A program made the position numbers and the translations under genes. The notes below the pieces were generated by a model. It saw nothing but the letters and a program-made list of their open reading frames with translations. It did no database searches and was not told the DNA's origin. This document shows positions 56,662-64,000 of a stretch of 64,000 bases of DNA, piece after piece (within the stretch, counting starts at the first letter, position 1; each line of letters begins with the position of its first letter). Source of the stretch: Sabellastarte sp. h YS-2021 (lineage: Eukaryota; Annelida; Polychaeta; Sabellida; Sabellidae); NCBI GenBank assembly GCA_964017235.1, contig OZ024931.1, positions 18,886,189 through 18,950,188 on the forward strand, written 5' to 3'.

Positions 56662-57738
56662 TTACTGGTCATAGTGGACCTGTTGAGCAGCTACAACAGG
56701 TCCTAAGTGGTATAGTTCCGAGTCGGCCCATGCAAGGTCCTTCAGGTAGAACTGTGTAAAAGTATTATGGGCTTTCCAGTGACAGGCTGCAAGGATTTGG
56801 TCTAAAGAGACCCCGCCTTGAAAAGCCTTGGATGCTGCAAAGGCCCTGACATCATGAGCTCTAACCTGATGCAAGGAATGAGATTCCTCATCTGACAGCT
56901 GGTAACATAACATGACCGTCTGTTTAATCCAAGATGAGATAGTTGCTGGAACTATGTCTTTCTGGAAACTTTTCCTAAAGGACACAAAGACCAGATCTTT
57001 ACCCTTACGAAGATCTTTGGTTCTGTCCAGATAGTAACGCAAAGCGCGTACCGGGCAAAGTGACTTATCCTCCTTTAAGGACCTGTCTAAAGAGGGAGCC
57101 AATGCCGGGATAACCACTGGAGCTACGGCAGAGGGACCATCCCGAGCAAGCTGGTTCTTCGACAGGAAACTGGGAGAAGGGTAAAGGGAAACCTGACTCC
57201 AGTTTTCCTGGTGTCTGATGTTCTTGTAAAGCCATGCATGGATTTTGCTCCGTCGTTTGCCCGAACCCAAGGCTAGGAGAAAAACGGTCGTAAAAGTGAG
57301 GTGTTTTAGAGAAGCCTGTCTCATGGGTTCAAAGGGAGCCTTAGTCAACTGGTGGAGAACCAGAGAAAGATTCCAAGAAGGAATGCCCCTTCTCCCTTTA
57401 GGTTTATCTCTATGAAAACTGTCTAACAACCGAGTCAAGTTTTCATCTTTACTGATATTTAGCTTCTCATTTCCGATCATGTCGGCAATAGCAGTTCTGT
57501 AACTGTCAATGGTGCTGGGTTGTAATTTTCTTTCCTTAAACAAATACAACAGGAAATCGGCAATGTTACTTAGAGTGGCCGACCTGAAGTCCACCTCGTT
57601 TTCCTCACACCATTTGACAAAAATGGCCCACTTTGATTTGTAGACGGCTCTGGTTGAAAGTCTCTGAGGTGCCTCAATTTGAGCTGCCACTTCGCCAGAG
57701 AATCCTTTCCCTTGAATGAGGGAGGTTCTAGGAGCCAT
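56662..57738 (-). CDS. DIRS tyrosine recombinase (358 aa from ATG 57738)
   Basis: It joins the circular element DNA to the target. The ATG at 57738 (MAPRTSLIQGKGFSG) gives a complete N-terminal SAM-like part (TRAVYKSKWAIFVKWC, QPSTIDSYRTAIADM) and a catalytic domain. Catalytic residues are Arg in GSGKRRSKIHAW (about 162), HDVR (His295, Arg298), CHW (His320) and Tyr331 in TFTQFYLKDLAW. The frame stays open upstream to 58485 but only with non-ATG starts, overlapping RNase H/methyltransferase coding. The start overlaps the RT ORF end by 169 bases, in the -1 frame relative to RT. Confidence 0.9.
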   Translation of the reverse strand: MAPRTSLIQGKGFSGEVAAQIEAPQRLSTRAVYKSKWAIFVKWCEENEVDFRSATLSNIADFLLYLFKERKLQPSTIDSYRTAIADMIGNEKLNISKDENLTRLLDSFHRDKPKGRRGIPSWNLSLVLHQLTKAPFEPMRQASLKHLTFTTVFLLALGSGKRRSKIHAWLYKNIRHQENWSQVSLYPSPSFLSKNQLARDGPSAVAPVVIPALAPSLDRSLKEDKSLCPVRALRYYLDRTKDLRKGKDLVFVSFRKSFQKDIVPATISSWIKQTVMLCYQLSDEESHSLHQVRAHDVRAFAASKAFQGGVSLDQILAACHWKAHNTFTQFYLKDLAWADSELYHLGPVVAAQQVHYDQ

Positions 57739-60311
57739 GCATGCAGATTCAGATCTGACAGATCTCGCTGAGGGATCCCGCTGAACGGTTGAGTCACCAG
57801 ATCCCTCTGCCGAGGGAGACTGAATGGAATTTGCACTGACATATTGACCAGGTCCCAAAACCATGGCATGTTGGGCCACCCTGGGGCAATGAGAATCATC
57901 CGTCGACACCCTTGCTCCACTATCTTGGAGACCACTTGGCTGAGGAGGGTGACGGGAGGGAAGGCATACGTATCCAGATCCTGCCAGGATAGACTCAGAG
58001 CGTCCACCGCCCAGGCAGTCGGATCCGGAACCGGTGAGACAAACTTGGGGAGTTTGTAATTGTACCGGGTGGCAAACAGATCCACTTGTGGTTGGGCCCA
58101 TCTCAAGCACAAGAGATTGAACACTTTCTGATTGAGTGACCACTCTGTCTGGATTACCTGATTGTGCCGAGAGAGCTTGTCTGCTATCACATTTAACCGA
58201 CCTGGAATGTGCCGGGATCTCAGAACTATTCCTCTGGGGTGGCACCAGGATAGGAGTCTCCAGAGGAGACAAAGAGAGCCTGATTTCATACCTCCCTGTT
58301 TGTTGATATAGGCGACCACAGTTGTGTTGTCTGTCGCAACCAACACAATTTGGTTTAGACAGAGAGGCTCGAAACTCCTGAGGGCCAGAAAGACTGCCTT
58401 TAGTTCCAAGAAGTTTATATGAAGTTGACTTTCTACTTCCGACCAAACTCCTCTTGCCGTAGCGTTCCCTAAGTGAGCGCCCCAACCTTCGTTTGATGCG
58501 TCAGTAAACAGTTGAAGGGCGTGACTTAATGGATGTAAGGGTTGACCCCTTAACACATTTCCCTCGTCTAACCACCAATCTAGGTGAGGTTGAAGAGAGG
58601 GAGGTAGAGGAATGACTTTCTCTAAGACCTCGGGTACCTGCCAGTGTCTCTTTAGGTGCCACTGAATGGGACGCATGTGGAGACGACCTGACCAAACCTG
58701 CTTCTCGGTGGCAGTCAGGAGTCCTATCAAGGACATGAACTGCCTGACCGTGCAACTGTCCTGAGCCCTTAAAAACAACAGCTTCCAACGCAAGCTTGCC
58801 CATCTTTCTTGAGTTGGCAAAACCCGACCCGTCAACAGGTCGAACCGGTAACCGACGAAGGTAAAGACCTGTTGAGGATTCAACTCCGACTTTTTGATGT
58901 TGACCAGCCAGCCCAGTTCATGGCAAAGAGACAACAGAACTTGGGTGTGATGGAGACCAATTTCCTTCGAAGGGGCTCTCAGTATCCAGTCGTCTAGGTA
59001 CTGGTGGATTCTTATACCCCTGTTCTGAGCCATAAGTTTTACCTCCTTGACTATCTTGGTGAACTCTAGAGGAGCCGTGGCCAACCCGAAGGGAAGGGCA
59101 GTGAACTGGTACGCTCGTTTGTTGAGGAAAAATCTCATGTACTTCCTCGACCGGGGGTGAATAGGGATGTGAAAGTATGCGTCGCTGAAATCCAGCGAGG
59201 TCACCCACTCCCCTTTTTGTAGCGAGGTCCGGATGGTTTCCGGCGTTTCCATCTTGAATGTGCCGGTTTTGAGGAACTTGTTCAACCGACTCAGATCTAA
59301 AATAGGCCTCCACTTGTTTTCCGGTTTGGGTACTAAAAACAGCCGGTTGTAGAAGGCTAGAGAAAACCGGACCAGGACTGGCTCTACTACCAACTTTCCT
59401 TGGAGAGAGATCAATGCCTCTTTGAGGAAATGGCTTTTGACCGGATTGGCATAACTGCTTTGAATGATTGGAACCCTGGTGAGAGGAGGTCTTAATCTGA
59501 AGGGCAGGCTGTAACCCTCCTTTAAAATGGACACTGCTCGAGGGTTTGCGCCTAACCTTTGACAAACTTGCCAAAACTTTTGAAGACGGCCTCCTACAGG
59601 ACCATCGTGCACAACAGTGGGGACACCTTGAACATTTTGGACAAAAAGACATGGATCGACACAAGAAACACTGTTCACATGCTTTATTTTTCTCAACACT
59701 GGTACGGGACTTAGACCTTTCTTTTGCGGAAGCCCGGTGGTAGCTACAGAAGGAGCATGAGTTGCAACATGAAAGAACACATCCTGATTTACATGATTTA
59801 CTTGCCTCATGGGAAAGTCTGGATTCTGAGATGTGTGGGGTCGTGAACTTCCTATCTGAACTGAAGTCAGTAACTGACCCGAACTTTCTGTTAACATGTC
59901 TTTTACTGTCTCTTGAACACTTGAACCGGTCATTTCCGGTGGAACTTGACTTAACTTTGAACAAAGAACTGGTTTGAGACAAACTTTCTTGACTAAGTTT
60001 AGAGTCTGTTTTCTGCCCAACCGATTTAATGTCTTGACTACAGAGGTTGGGTTGTATTGGTAACTGTCATTTTTGGTGTTTAAATCCACGGGCGCGAGAG
60101 AAACGGGGGTTAGTACTACGACCCCTTCCTCTTGATCTGCCCCTGCCCTGAGCAAACTGTCCCCATGGTTGAGCCGGTTCAGCTGGAGCTGCATTTCTAG
60201 AATCCCGGCGATCATAGGGCTGGAACCTATTCTGGTTCCGCCAACCAGTGCGCTGCATAGCACCCGGAGCGGCACTGGTGGATTCAGACTTAGTAATATC
60301 CTGTTCTGCAA
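57570..60311 (-). CDS. DIRS reverse transcriptase / RNase H / methyltransferase-like ORF
   Basis: The open frame is 913 codons and begins without ATG inside the gag ORF, so it is probably expressed by frameshifting (+1 relative to gag) or re-initiation. RT motifs: KWRPILDLSRLNKFL (about 333-347), TSLDFSDAYFHIPIHP (motif A), LPFGLATAPLEFTK (motif B) and HQYLDDWIL (motif C, YLDD 438-441). RNase H: LFTDASNEGWGAH (Asp604), NFLELKAVFLAL (Glu636), ATDNTTVVAYIN (Asp661) and IADKLSRH (Asp711). Then VDLFATRYNYKLPKFVSPVP and LIAPGWPNMPWFWDL, the region described as a Dam-like methyltransferase in DIRS elements; its activity is inferred only. The N-terminal 240 residues are low-complexity and unassigned. 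Confidence 0.92.
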   Translation of the reverse strand: MQNRILLSLNPPVPLRVLCSALVGGTRIGSSPMIAGILEMQLQLNRLNHGDSLLRAGADQEEGVVVLTPVSLAPVDLNTKNDSYQYNPTSVVKTLNRLGRKQTLNLVKKVCLKPVLCSKLSQVPPEMTGSSVQETVKDMLTESSGQLLTSVQIGSSRPHTSQNPDFPMRQVNHVNQDVFFHVATHAPSVATTGLPQKKGLSPVPVLRKIKHVNSVSCVDPCLFVQNVQGVPTVVHDGPVGGRLQKFWQVCQRLGANPRAVSILKEGYSLPFRLRPPLTRVPIIQSSYANPVKSHFLKEALISLQGKLVVEPVLVRFSLAFYNRLFLVPKPENKWRPILDLSRLNKFLKTGTFKMETPETIRTSLQKGEWVTSLDFSDAYFHIPIHPRSRKYMRFFLNKRAYQFTALPFGLATAPLEFTKIVKEVKLMAQNRGIRIHQYLDDWILRAPSKEIGLHHTQVLLSLCHELGWLVNIKKSELNPQQVFTFVGYRFDLLTGRVLPTQERWASLRWKLLFLRAQDSCTVRQFMSLIGLLTATEKQVWSGRLHMRPIQWHLKRHWQVPEVLEKVIPLPPSLQPHLDWWLDEGNVLRGQPLHPLSHALQLFTDASNEGWGAHLGNATARGVWSEVESQLHINFLELKAVFLALRSFEPLCLNQIVLVATDNTTVVAYINKQGGMKSGSLCLLWRLLSWCHPRGIVLRSRHIPGRLNVIADKLSRHNQVIQTEWSLNQKVFNLLCLRWAQPQVDLFATRYNYKLPKFVSPVPDPTAWAVDALSLSWQDLDTYAFPPVTLLSQVVSKIVEQGCRRMILIAPGWPNMPWFWDLVNMSVQIPFSLPRQRDLVTQPFSGIPQRDLSDLNLHAWLLEPPSFKGKDSLAKWQLKLRHLRDFQPEPSTNQSGPFLSNGVRKTRWTSGRPL

Positions 60312-62262
60312 TGCATATCAGGTCATCAGGGAAGAGACCGTAATTGAACAATGGGGCATTCCTGAGCCGCGTCCAGGTGTCAGGCTTGACTCCCGGCTTG
60401 ACATGGTCTAAATAAGAGTCACGTCTCAGAAGTACAAGATTTGCCATGTTGACGAAAAGGCTGTCAGCTAGGTGCTGCAATGAGGTTCCCATGGCAATGG
60501 AGACATTTTGATGGAAAGCTAGGTAGTCTTTCAGGTCGTGAAGAGCCTCTGAGACTTCTTTGGGGGCCTTTCCTTTATTGAAGTTCGACTGAAGGCACAC
60601 TAAACTCTGGTTCATACGGTCCTGCAGTTCACTAGCACATCTGTTAAAGCCTGCAGCCTGGTTGACAATGTAGCTGCCTTCTTTGGTATTCCGTTCCCAT
60701 CGACGTAGATATTCTTGGGAAATAGGGCGTGAAACAGGACCAGAAGGAGGGTAGGAAGAGGCCTTGGTAATACGTGGAAATTGCGAATTAACTTTTGCCT
60801 CGGTATTCCTCCAACTAAACACAGACTTGCCAGGGCGAGGAGTAGTGTCAGGCTTGAGGGTGTGCATCTGGTACCAATGCGCTTGTGATTTTGGCATCTT
60901 GATAAACTGGTCCTTCTTCAGACCACTTGAGTATTGACTCCTAGAGGGATAACCCTCGGCCACCGTTGTATTTAGACGCTCAAGTTTTTGACATAACCAG
61001 TCGTCTGGTGGCATAGCTACAGACACACGAGCTGGTCGCCTGGGTACCTTCCCCTTCCAAGGGTTGTTACTCTTGTCGGGTTTACTAAAATCAGCCTCAA
61101 AAACCGGGATATGATTCCATCCCATAAAGGATCTGACAGACCGGACTGTTTCACGGTAGTTCATATCCTCTGTAACTTCTTGTTTTTCACCAGTATCTGA
61201 CAGTTCCCCTTCATCCGGCTCAAAAGCTGAATAATGCTCACTGTCTTCTGGTTCATATGGTAGATCAGAATATACACTAGCCTGTGAATAATCCTCTGGA
61301 CCGGTGGTTCTGTAAGTAGCACTGGCCTGAGAGTAACTGAGAGTCGGACCGGTAGCTGATAGTTCCTTGGTCGGTGGACCGGTTGACTGGACAGCCGGCT
61401 GAGAGACAGGTGCTTTGGCCGGAAGAGCTTGAGAGCCGGTGTCGGTCATGTCTTCAGTGGTTGCCTGTGATGAACTTGTGGCTAGTTGTTTTGCACCGAC
61501 CGGATTTAATTCAGATGTATCCCTTTGCCTGTCGGTGGGTTTATCAGAATGTCTACCGGAGTGCCGGTGAGTCTTCTTATCAGACTTCTTGTGTTTGTGA
61601 GGTTTTTTCTTTTCCGGTTTAACATCAGACCCTTTATTATCTTCAGCTTCTGCCGGAAGCCACACCGGACCGGTGGGTCGGGCAGAAGAAGGGTCAAGGA
61701 AGGGAGTATCTGATAGCACTTTTTGAGCAGGAACGGGGTTAACAGGCATAGAAGGAGCAGTAAAAATGTTACCTCGTGAGAGAAGTGCCTCGAATCTTGC
61801 AAACTGCTCAGACATCTTGTCAGATAATGCAACTAACTGATCAGAAGTGACATAAGAGGCGTCTGAAGTAGAAGCAGAAGACACGGCAGGTGCCTGCGTG
61901 GAAAGCTGCGCAGAGGGCTGAGAATCAGGTACTGGCTGAGCAGAAGGGTGCGCAGAAGAATTATCTGTCGGAGCGTTAGCAGACGACAAGTCCTCCACCG
62001 GAGAAATAACTGTCACCTCTTTGGGGGACACTAGCAATCCTGCTTTCCTTTCCTTTCTTATTCTATAAGATGGAGTAGACAAAGTTTCCTTTTGGGTATC
62101 CGAAAATTTGTCACATAATGAGCAAGGTTTGTCCTTGACACACGGGTCCTCCCCCAACTTCTTCTCTCTACATCTTGCACAACGTTCGTGAAGATCAAAC
62201 GCGGCCATTATATGTCCGCAAGCGCCTCTGCGCTGCCCCTTAAAATCTCCAGGGGATGCCAT
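60067..62262 (-). CDS. DIRS gag-like ORF1 (731 aa)
   Basis: A probable nucleic-acid-binding structural protein of the retrotransposon. The ATG at 62262 is clear. N-terminus: CGH (15-17), then HERCARCRE (25-33), GEDPC (C41) and CSLC (C47, C50), a candidate zinc-binding cluster also kept in the DIRS relic. Residues 80-370 are Ser/Thr/Pro/Gln-rich, with a Lys/His-rich patch (PEKKKPHKHKKSDKKTHRH, about 218-236). A more ordered region follows (SFMGWNHIPVFEADFSKPDK, RSQYSSGLKKDQFIKMPKS, QDRMNQSLVCLQSNFNKGKA), and an Arg/Gly-rich tail (GRGRSRGRGRSTNPRFSRAR) typical of RNA binding. It overlaps the RT frame by 245 bases. Confidence 0.88.
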   Translation of the reverse strand: MASPGDFKGQRRGACGHIMAAFDLHERCARCREKKLGEDPCVKDKPCSLCDKFSDTQKETLSTPSYRIRKERKAGLLVSPKEVTVISPVEDLSSANAPTDNSSAHPSAQPVPDSQPSAQLSTQAPAVSSASTSDASYVTSDQLVALSDKMSEQFARFEALLSRGNIFTAPSMPVNPVPAQKVLSDTPFLDPSSARPTGPVWLPAEAEDNKGSDVKPEKKKPHKHKKSDKKTHRHSGRHSDKPTDRQRDTSELNPVGAKQLATSSSQATTEDMTDTGSQALPAKAPVSQPAVQSTGPPTKELSATGPTLSYSQASATYRTTGPEDYSQASVYSDLPYEPEDSEHYSAFEPDEGELSDTGEKQEVTEDMNYRETVRSVRSFMGWNHIPVFEADFSKPDKSNNPWKGKVPRRPARVSVAMPPDDWLCQKLERLNTTVAEGYPSRSQYSSGLKKDQFIKMPKSQAHWYQMHTLKPDTTPRPGKSVFSWRNTEAKVNSQFPRITKASSYPPSGPVSRPISQEYLRRWERNTKEGSYIVNQAAGFNRCASELQDRMNQSLVCLQSNFNKGKAPKEVSEALHDLKDYLAFHQNVSIAMGTSLQHLADSLFVNMANLVLLRRDSYLDHVKPGVKPDTWTRLRNAPLFNYGLFPDDLICIAEQDITKSESTSAAPGAMQRTGWRNQNRFQPYDRRDSRNAAPAEPAQPWGQFAQGRGRSRGRGRSTNPRFSRARGFKHQK

Positions 62263-62388
62263 GAATATTCAGTGATAACTTGATATAAAAATGATGTAAC
62301 TTTAAAATGTATATCCAACACTAAAACTGAAAAACGTCTCTATAAATCTTTTGACAACTTTTTAATATGGCGCCAAACAAAAAGAGGA

Positions 62389-62576
62389 AGAGCGCATGCG
62401 CAAGCATGCGCACTACACCGACAGGTAGGCTGTACAGCCACCTGGCGAGTGAACAGGACACTACCGGTCCCGGCCAGAGCCCAGCTCAGGACGTTTTTTT
62501 CTAACGTTTGGCGTGACCGGCAAGGCGCCGGACAAATGCATCTGTCCACTAGGTAAGATGTATTAACGCAATAAAA
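62389..62576 (-). repeat. DIRS right inverted terminal repeat
   Basis: Inverse of the left repeat from GAGGAAGAGCGCATGCG to CTGTCCACTAGGTAAG, then its own terminus ATGTATTAACGCAATAAAA, which recurs inverted in the internal complementary region. It lies 5' of gag and probably holds the promoter. Confidence 0.9.
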
Positions 62577-62640
62577 AAGTAGTTTAATAACAAATTTTAA
62601 CAAAATGCTCTAACTGCAATACTTTTCAAGTTATAAGTGT
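62577..62640 (+). repeat. 155-bp repeat, continuation after the DIRS insertion
   Basis: AAGTAGTTTAATAACAA, TTTAACAAAATGCTCTAACT and TACTTTTCAAGTTATAAGTG continue the unit that is cut at 55956. Confidence 0.8.
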
Positions 62641-63425
62641 TTTAGTGCATGATTTCATGAATTTTATTGCAATAAAAATTATTTTACAAATTAATAAAAC
62701 AAGAATTCAGAAGAATTGTACTGTGTCACCAGCTTTGGTTAAAGACTGAAGCGGATGAAATTCGAAAGGACAAAAATTGTGCTGGACATAAATAACTGGC
62801 TGACTGGCAGTATTTTTGCAGATCCAGACAATGCTTGAGAAGTACCGAGCCTTGGTGAGGCTGCAACTTGTTGAAAAATATAACCTAGATCCAATGTACA
62901 GGATATGACAAATGGACACAGGCAGATGGAGAGGCAAACACATGAAGTTATCACTTACCAAGTTTTTACTAGATGTCAGCACCAAGCAGAAAATTCAGGA
63001 AAAAGATAAAGTGTTGCCATGGGGTTTGGAATGCAAAGAACCCACAAAAAGATTTTTAAAACCAAGAAACACGAGAAAATGTTTACCCACAAAATCACAA
63101 TTTGAAAAACAATACAGAAAAATTATTGCCATTGCAGCAGCTGTTACCAAAAACTTGCAGAAAAACATCATCACTTCTCTTGTAGTTCCCCTTGCATGAA
63201 ATATATCCTGAAAATACCAGTTAAAATCTTTGCATGGGTTTTATTTATAAAGATCCCACCAATTTAAAAGTGCAAAATAACAGGAAAAGTGTTGGCAAAT
63301 GTTGCCGAAAACCAAATCACAGGTTCCTCTTGTAATGAACAGAAGAAACAGAAAAAGTGTTCCATGAAAACACTTGTTGCTGAAATTGCCAAGAAAGCAA
63401 TCACATACAAGTTCTCATGCCATTA
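62641..63425. other. Unassigned DNA
   Basis: A 95-codon open frame (62912-63199) is Lys/Thr-rich, overlaps minus-strand frames and shows no motif. I do not call a gene. GCAATAAAA at 62670 resembles the DIRS end but is too short to interpret. Confidence 0.35.
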
Positions 63426-63429
63426 AACC

Positions 63430-64000
63430 TCAACCGTTTATATAAAAGCAAAATTTTAATGAAATTTCTCAAGTTATCTTCAATATACTCTATACTATAC
63501 TACATACTAAATAGAAAACTGAAACTCAACATGATTCTTTTACACACTGGGGTTTAAGGCCACCTTAAAACAGGACACACCTTGAATACCAGTTACAACC
63601 ACATGCCAAATTTGAATTGAATCCATAAACCCATTTTTGAGATACTGTCTGGAAACGGAAAAACTTAAAATCAATATAAATTTGTACTACTGGGAGTTAA
63701 AGTTCATCTTAAAATAGGGGATACCTTGAGGACCAGTTACATCCACATAACAACTTTGAATTGAATCCATTTTTGAGATACTGTGTGAAACGGAAGTGTG
63801 ACGACACTGACAATGTGTTATTACTGGGAGCTTAAGGTCACCTTAATATATGGCACTTACCTATGGCCAGTTACATATACATGCAAAATTTCAATGAAAT
63901 TTATCAAGGTATCTTCAGTATACTCTATGGAAAAATTAAAAACCTTAAACTCAACATAAAACTTTTATAAATGGGAGTTTAAGGTCACCTTAAAATAGGT
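63430..64000 (+). repeat. Tandem array, about 137-146-bp units, running off the window
   Basis: TTAAGGTCACCTTAAAATAGG-type phrases occur at about 63554, 63696, 63833 and 63979. Between them lie CCAGTTACATCCACAT, TTTGAATTGAATCCAT and TTGAGATACTGT phrases. AATTTCTCAAGTTATCTTCA / AATTTATCAAGGTATCTTCA also occurs at 63459 and 63898. At least four units, diverged, non-coding. Confidence 0.8.

Larger units (their letters stand above)
55957..62576 (-). mobile_element. Complete DIRS-type retrotransposon
   Basis: DIRS elements use a tyrosine recombinase and a circular DNA intermediate and make no target duplication. On the minus strand: right inverted terminal repeat (about 62389-62576), gag (62262-60067), RT/RNase H/methyltransferase-like (60311-57570), tyrosine recombinase (57738-56662), internal complementary region (56247-56345), left terminal repeat (55957-56176). 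All three long frames are free of stops, so this copy may be autonomous or recently active. It sits within a unit of the 155-bp array. A decayed relative is at 47046-51667. Confidence 0.95.

Noticed and set aside
58918..59982. 354-codon minus-strand frame in the intact DIRS element
   Set aside because: It is the shadow of the RT ORF in another frame; no family motif, while the RT frame carries all expected motifs.
62912..63199. 95-codon Lys-rich open frame
   Set aside because: Overlapped by minus-strand frames, lacks motifs, and lies between tandem arrays in AT-rich DNA.

Overview
The window is nuclear DNA of an animal, most likely a marine invertebrate and perhaps a mollusc. The organism is inferred, not proven. 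Supporting it are GT-AG introns, AT-rich non-coding DNA, tRNA-derived SINEs with target-site duplications, several non-LTR retrotransposon lineages, foldback elements and a DIRS-type tyrosine-recombinase retrotransposon. There are no operons, CRISPR arrays or bacterial features.

The only clear host genes are two closely related copies of a soluble HMG-CoA reductase. Copy 1 is on the + strand (ATG 13156, stop 15195). Copy 2 is on the - strand (ATG 40328, stop 35996). Each has three exons split at identical codons (208 + 33 + 199 or 196 residues). Both keep all catalytic residues, have no internal stop, and carry a TATA-like box about 75-80 bases before the shared ATG. They face each other (convergent), about 21 kb apart. 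The predicted proteins have no membrane anchor and begin with a basic, Ser/Arg-rich leader without acidic residues that resembles a mitochondrial presequence.

Layout. 0-13 kb: two foldback elements, a decayed APE-type non-LTR element (5.7-10.4 kb, -) and a long-arm foldback element with a 9-bp target duplication. 13-15.2 kb: HMGR copy 1. 15-31 kb: SINEs, a TA-flanked MITE, a pogo-like MITE, a broken LINE2-like element (+, 22.5-24.8 kb), and a LINE2-like copy (-, 30-31.3 kb) whose RT has been deleted in frame so that an endonuclease ORF remains. 31.6-33.1 kb: a decayed MADF-domain ORF. 36-40.4 kb: HMGR copy 2. 41.2-43 kb: a block that is the inverted, diverged duplicate of 21.2-25.6 kb. 44-47 kb: a 140-bp-type tandem array, an RT fragment and a second MADF copy. 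That second copy is split by a decayed DIRS element (47.0-51.7 kb). 52-55.9 kb: arrays with periods of about 75, 147 and exactly 155 bp. 55.96-62.58 kb: an apparently intact DIRS element (gag, RT-RNase H-methyltransferase-like, tyrosine recombinase) inserted into the 155-bp array. 63.4-64 kb: another tandem array running off the window.

The two points most worth following up are the convergent pair of presequence-bearing soluble HMG-CoA reductases, with an inverted segmental duplication nearby, and the complete DIRS element. The internal complementary region of that element visibly joins its two non-identical termini. A decayed relative of it has lost RT and lies nested inside another repeat 4 kb away.
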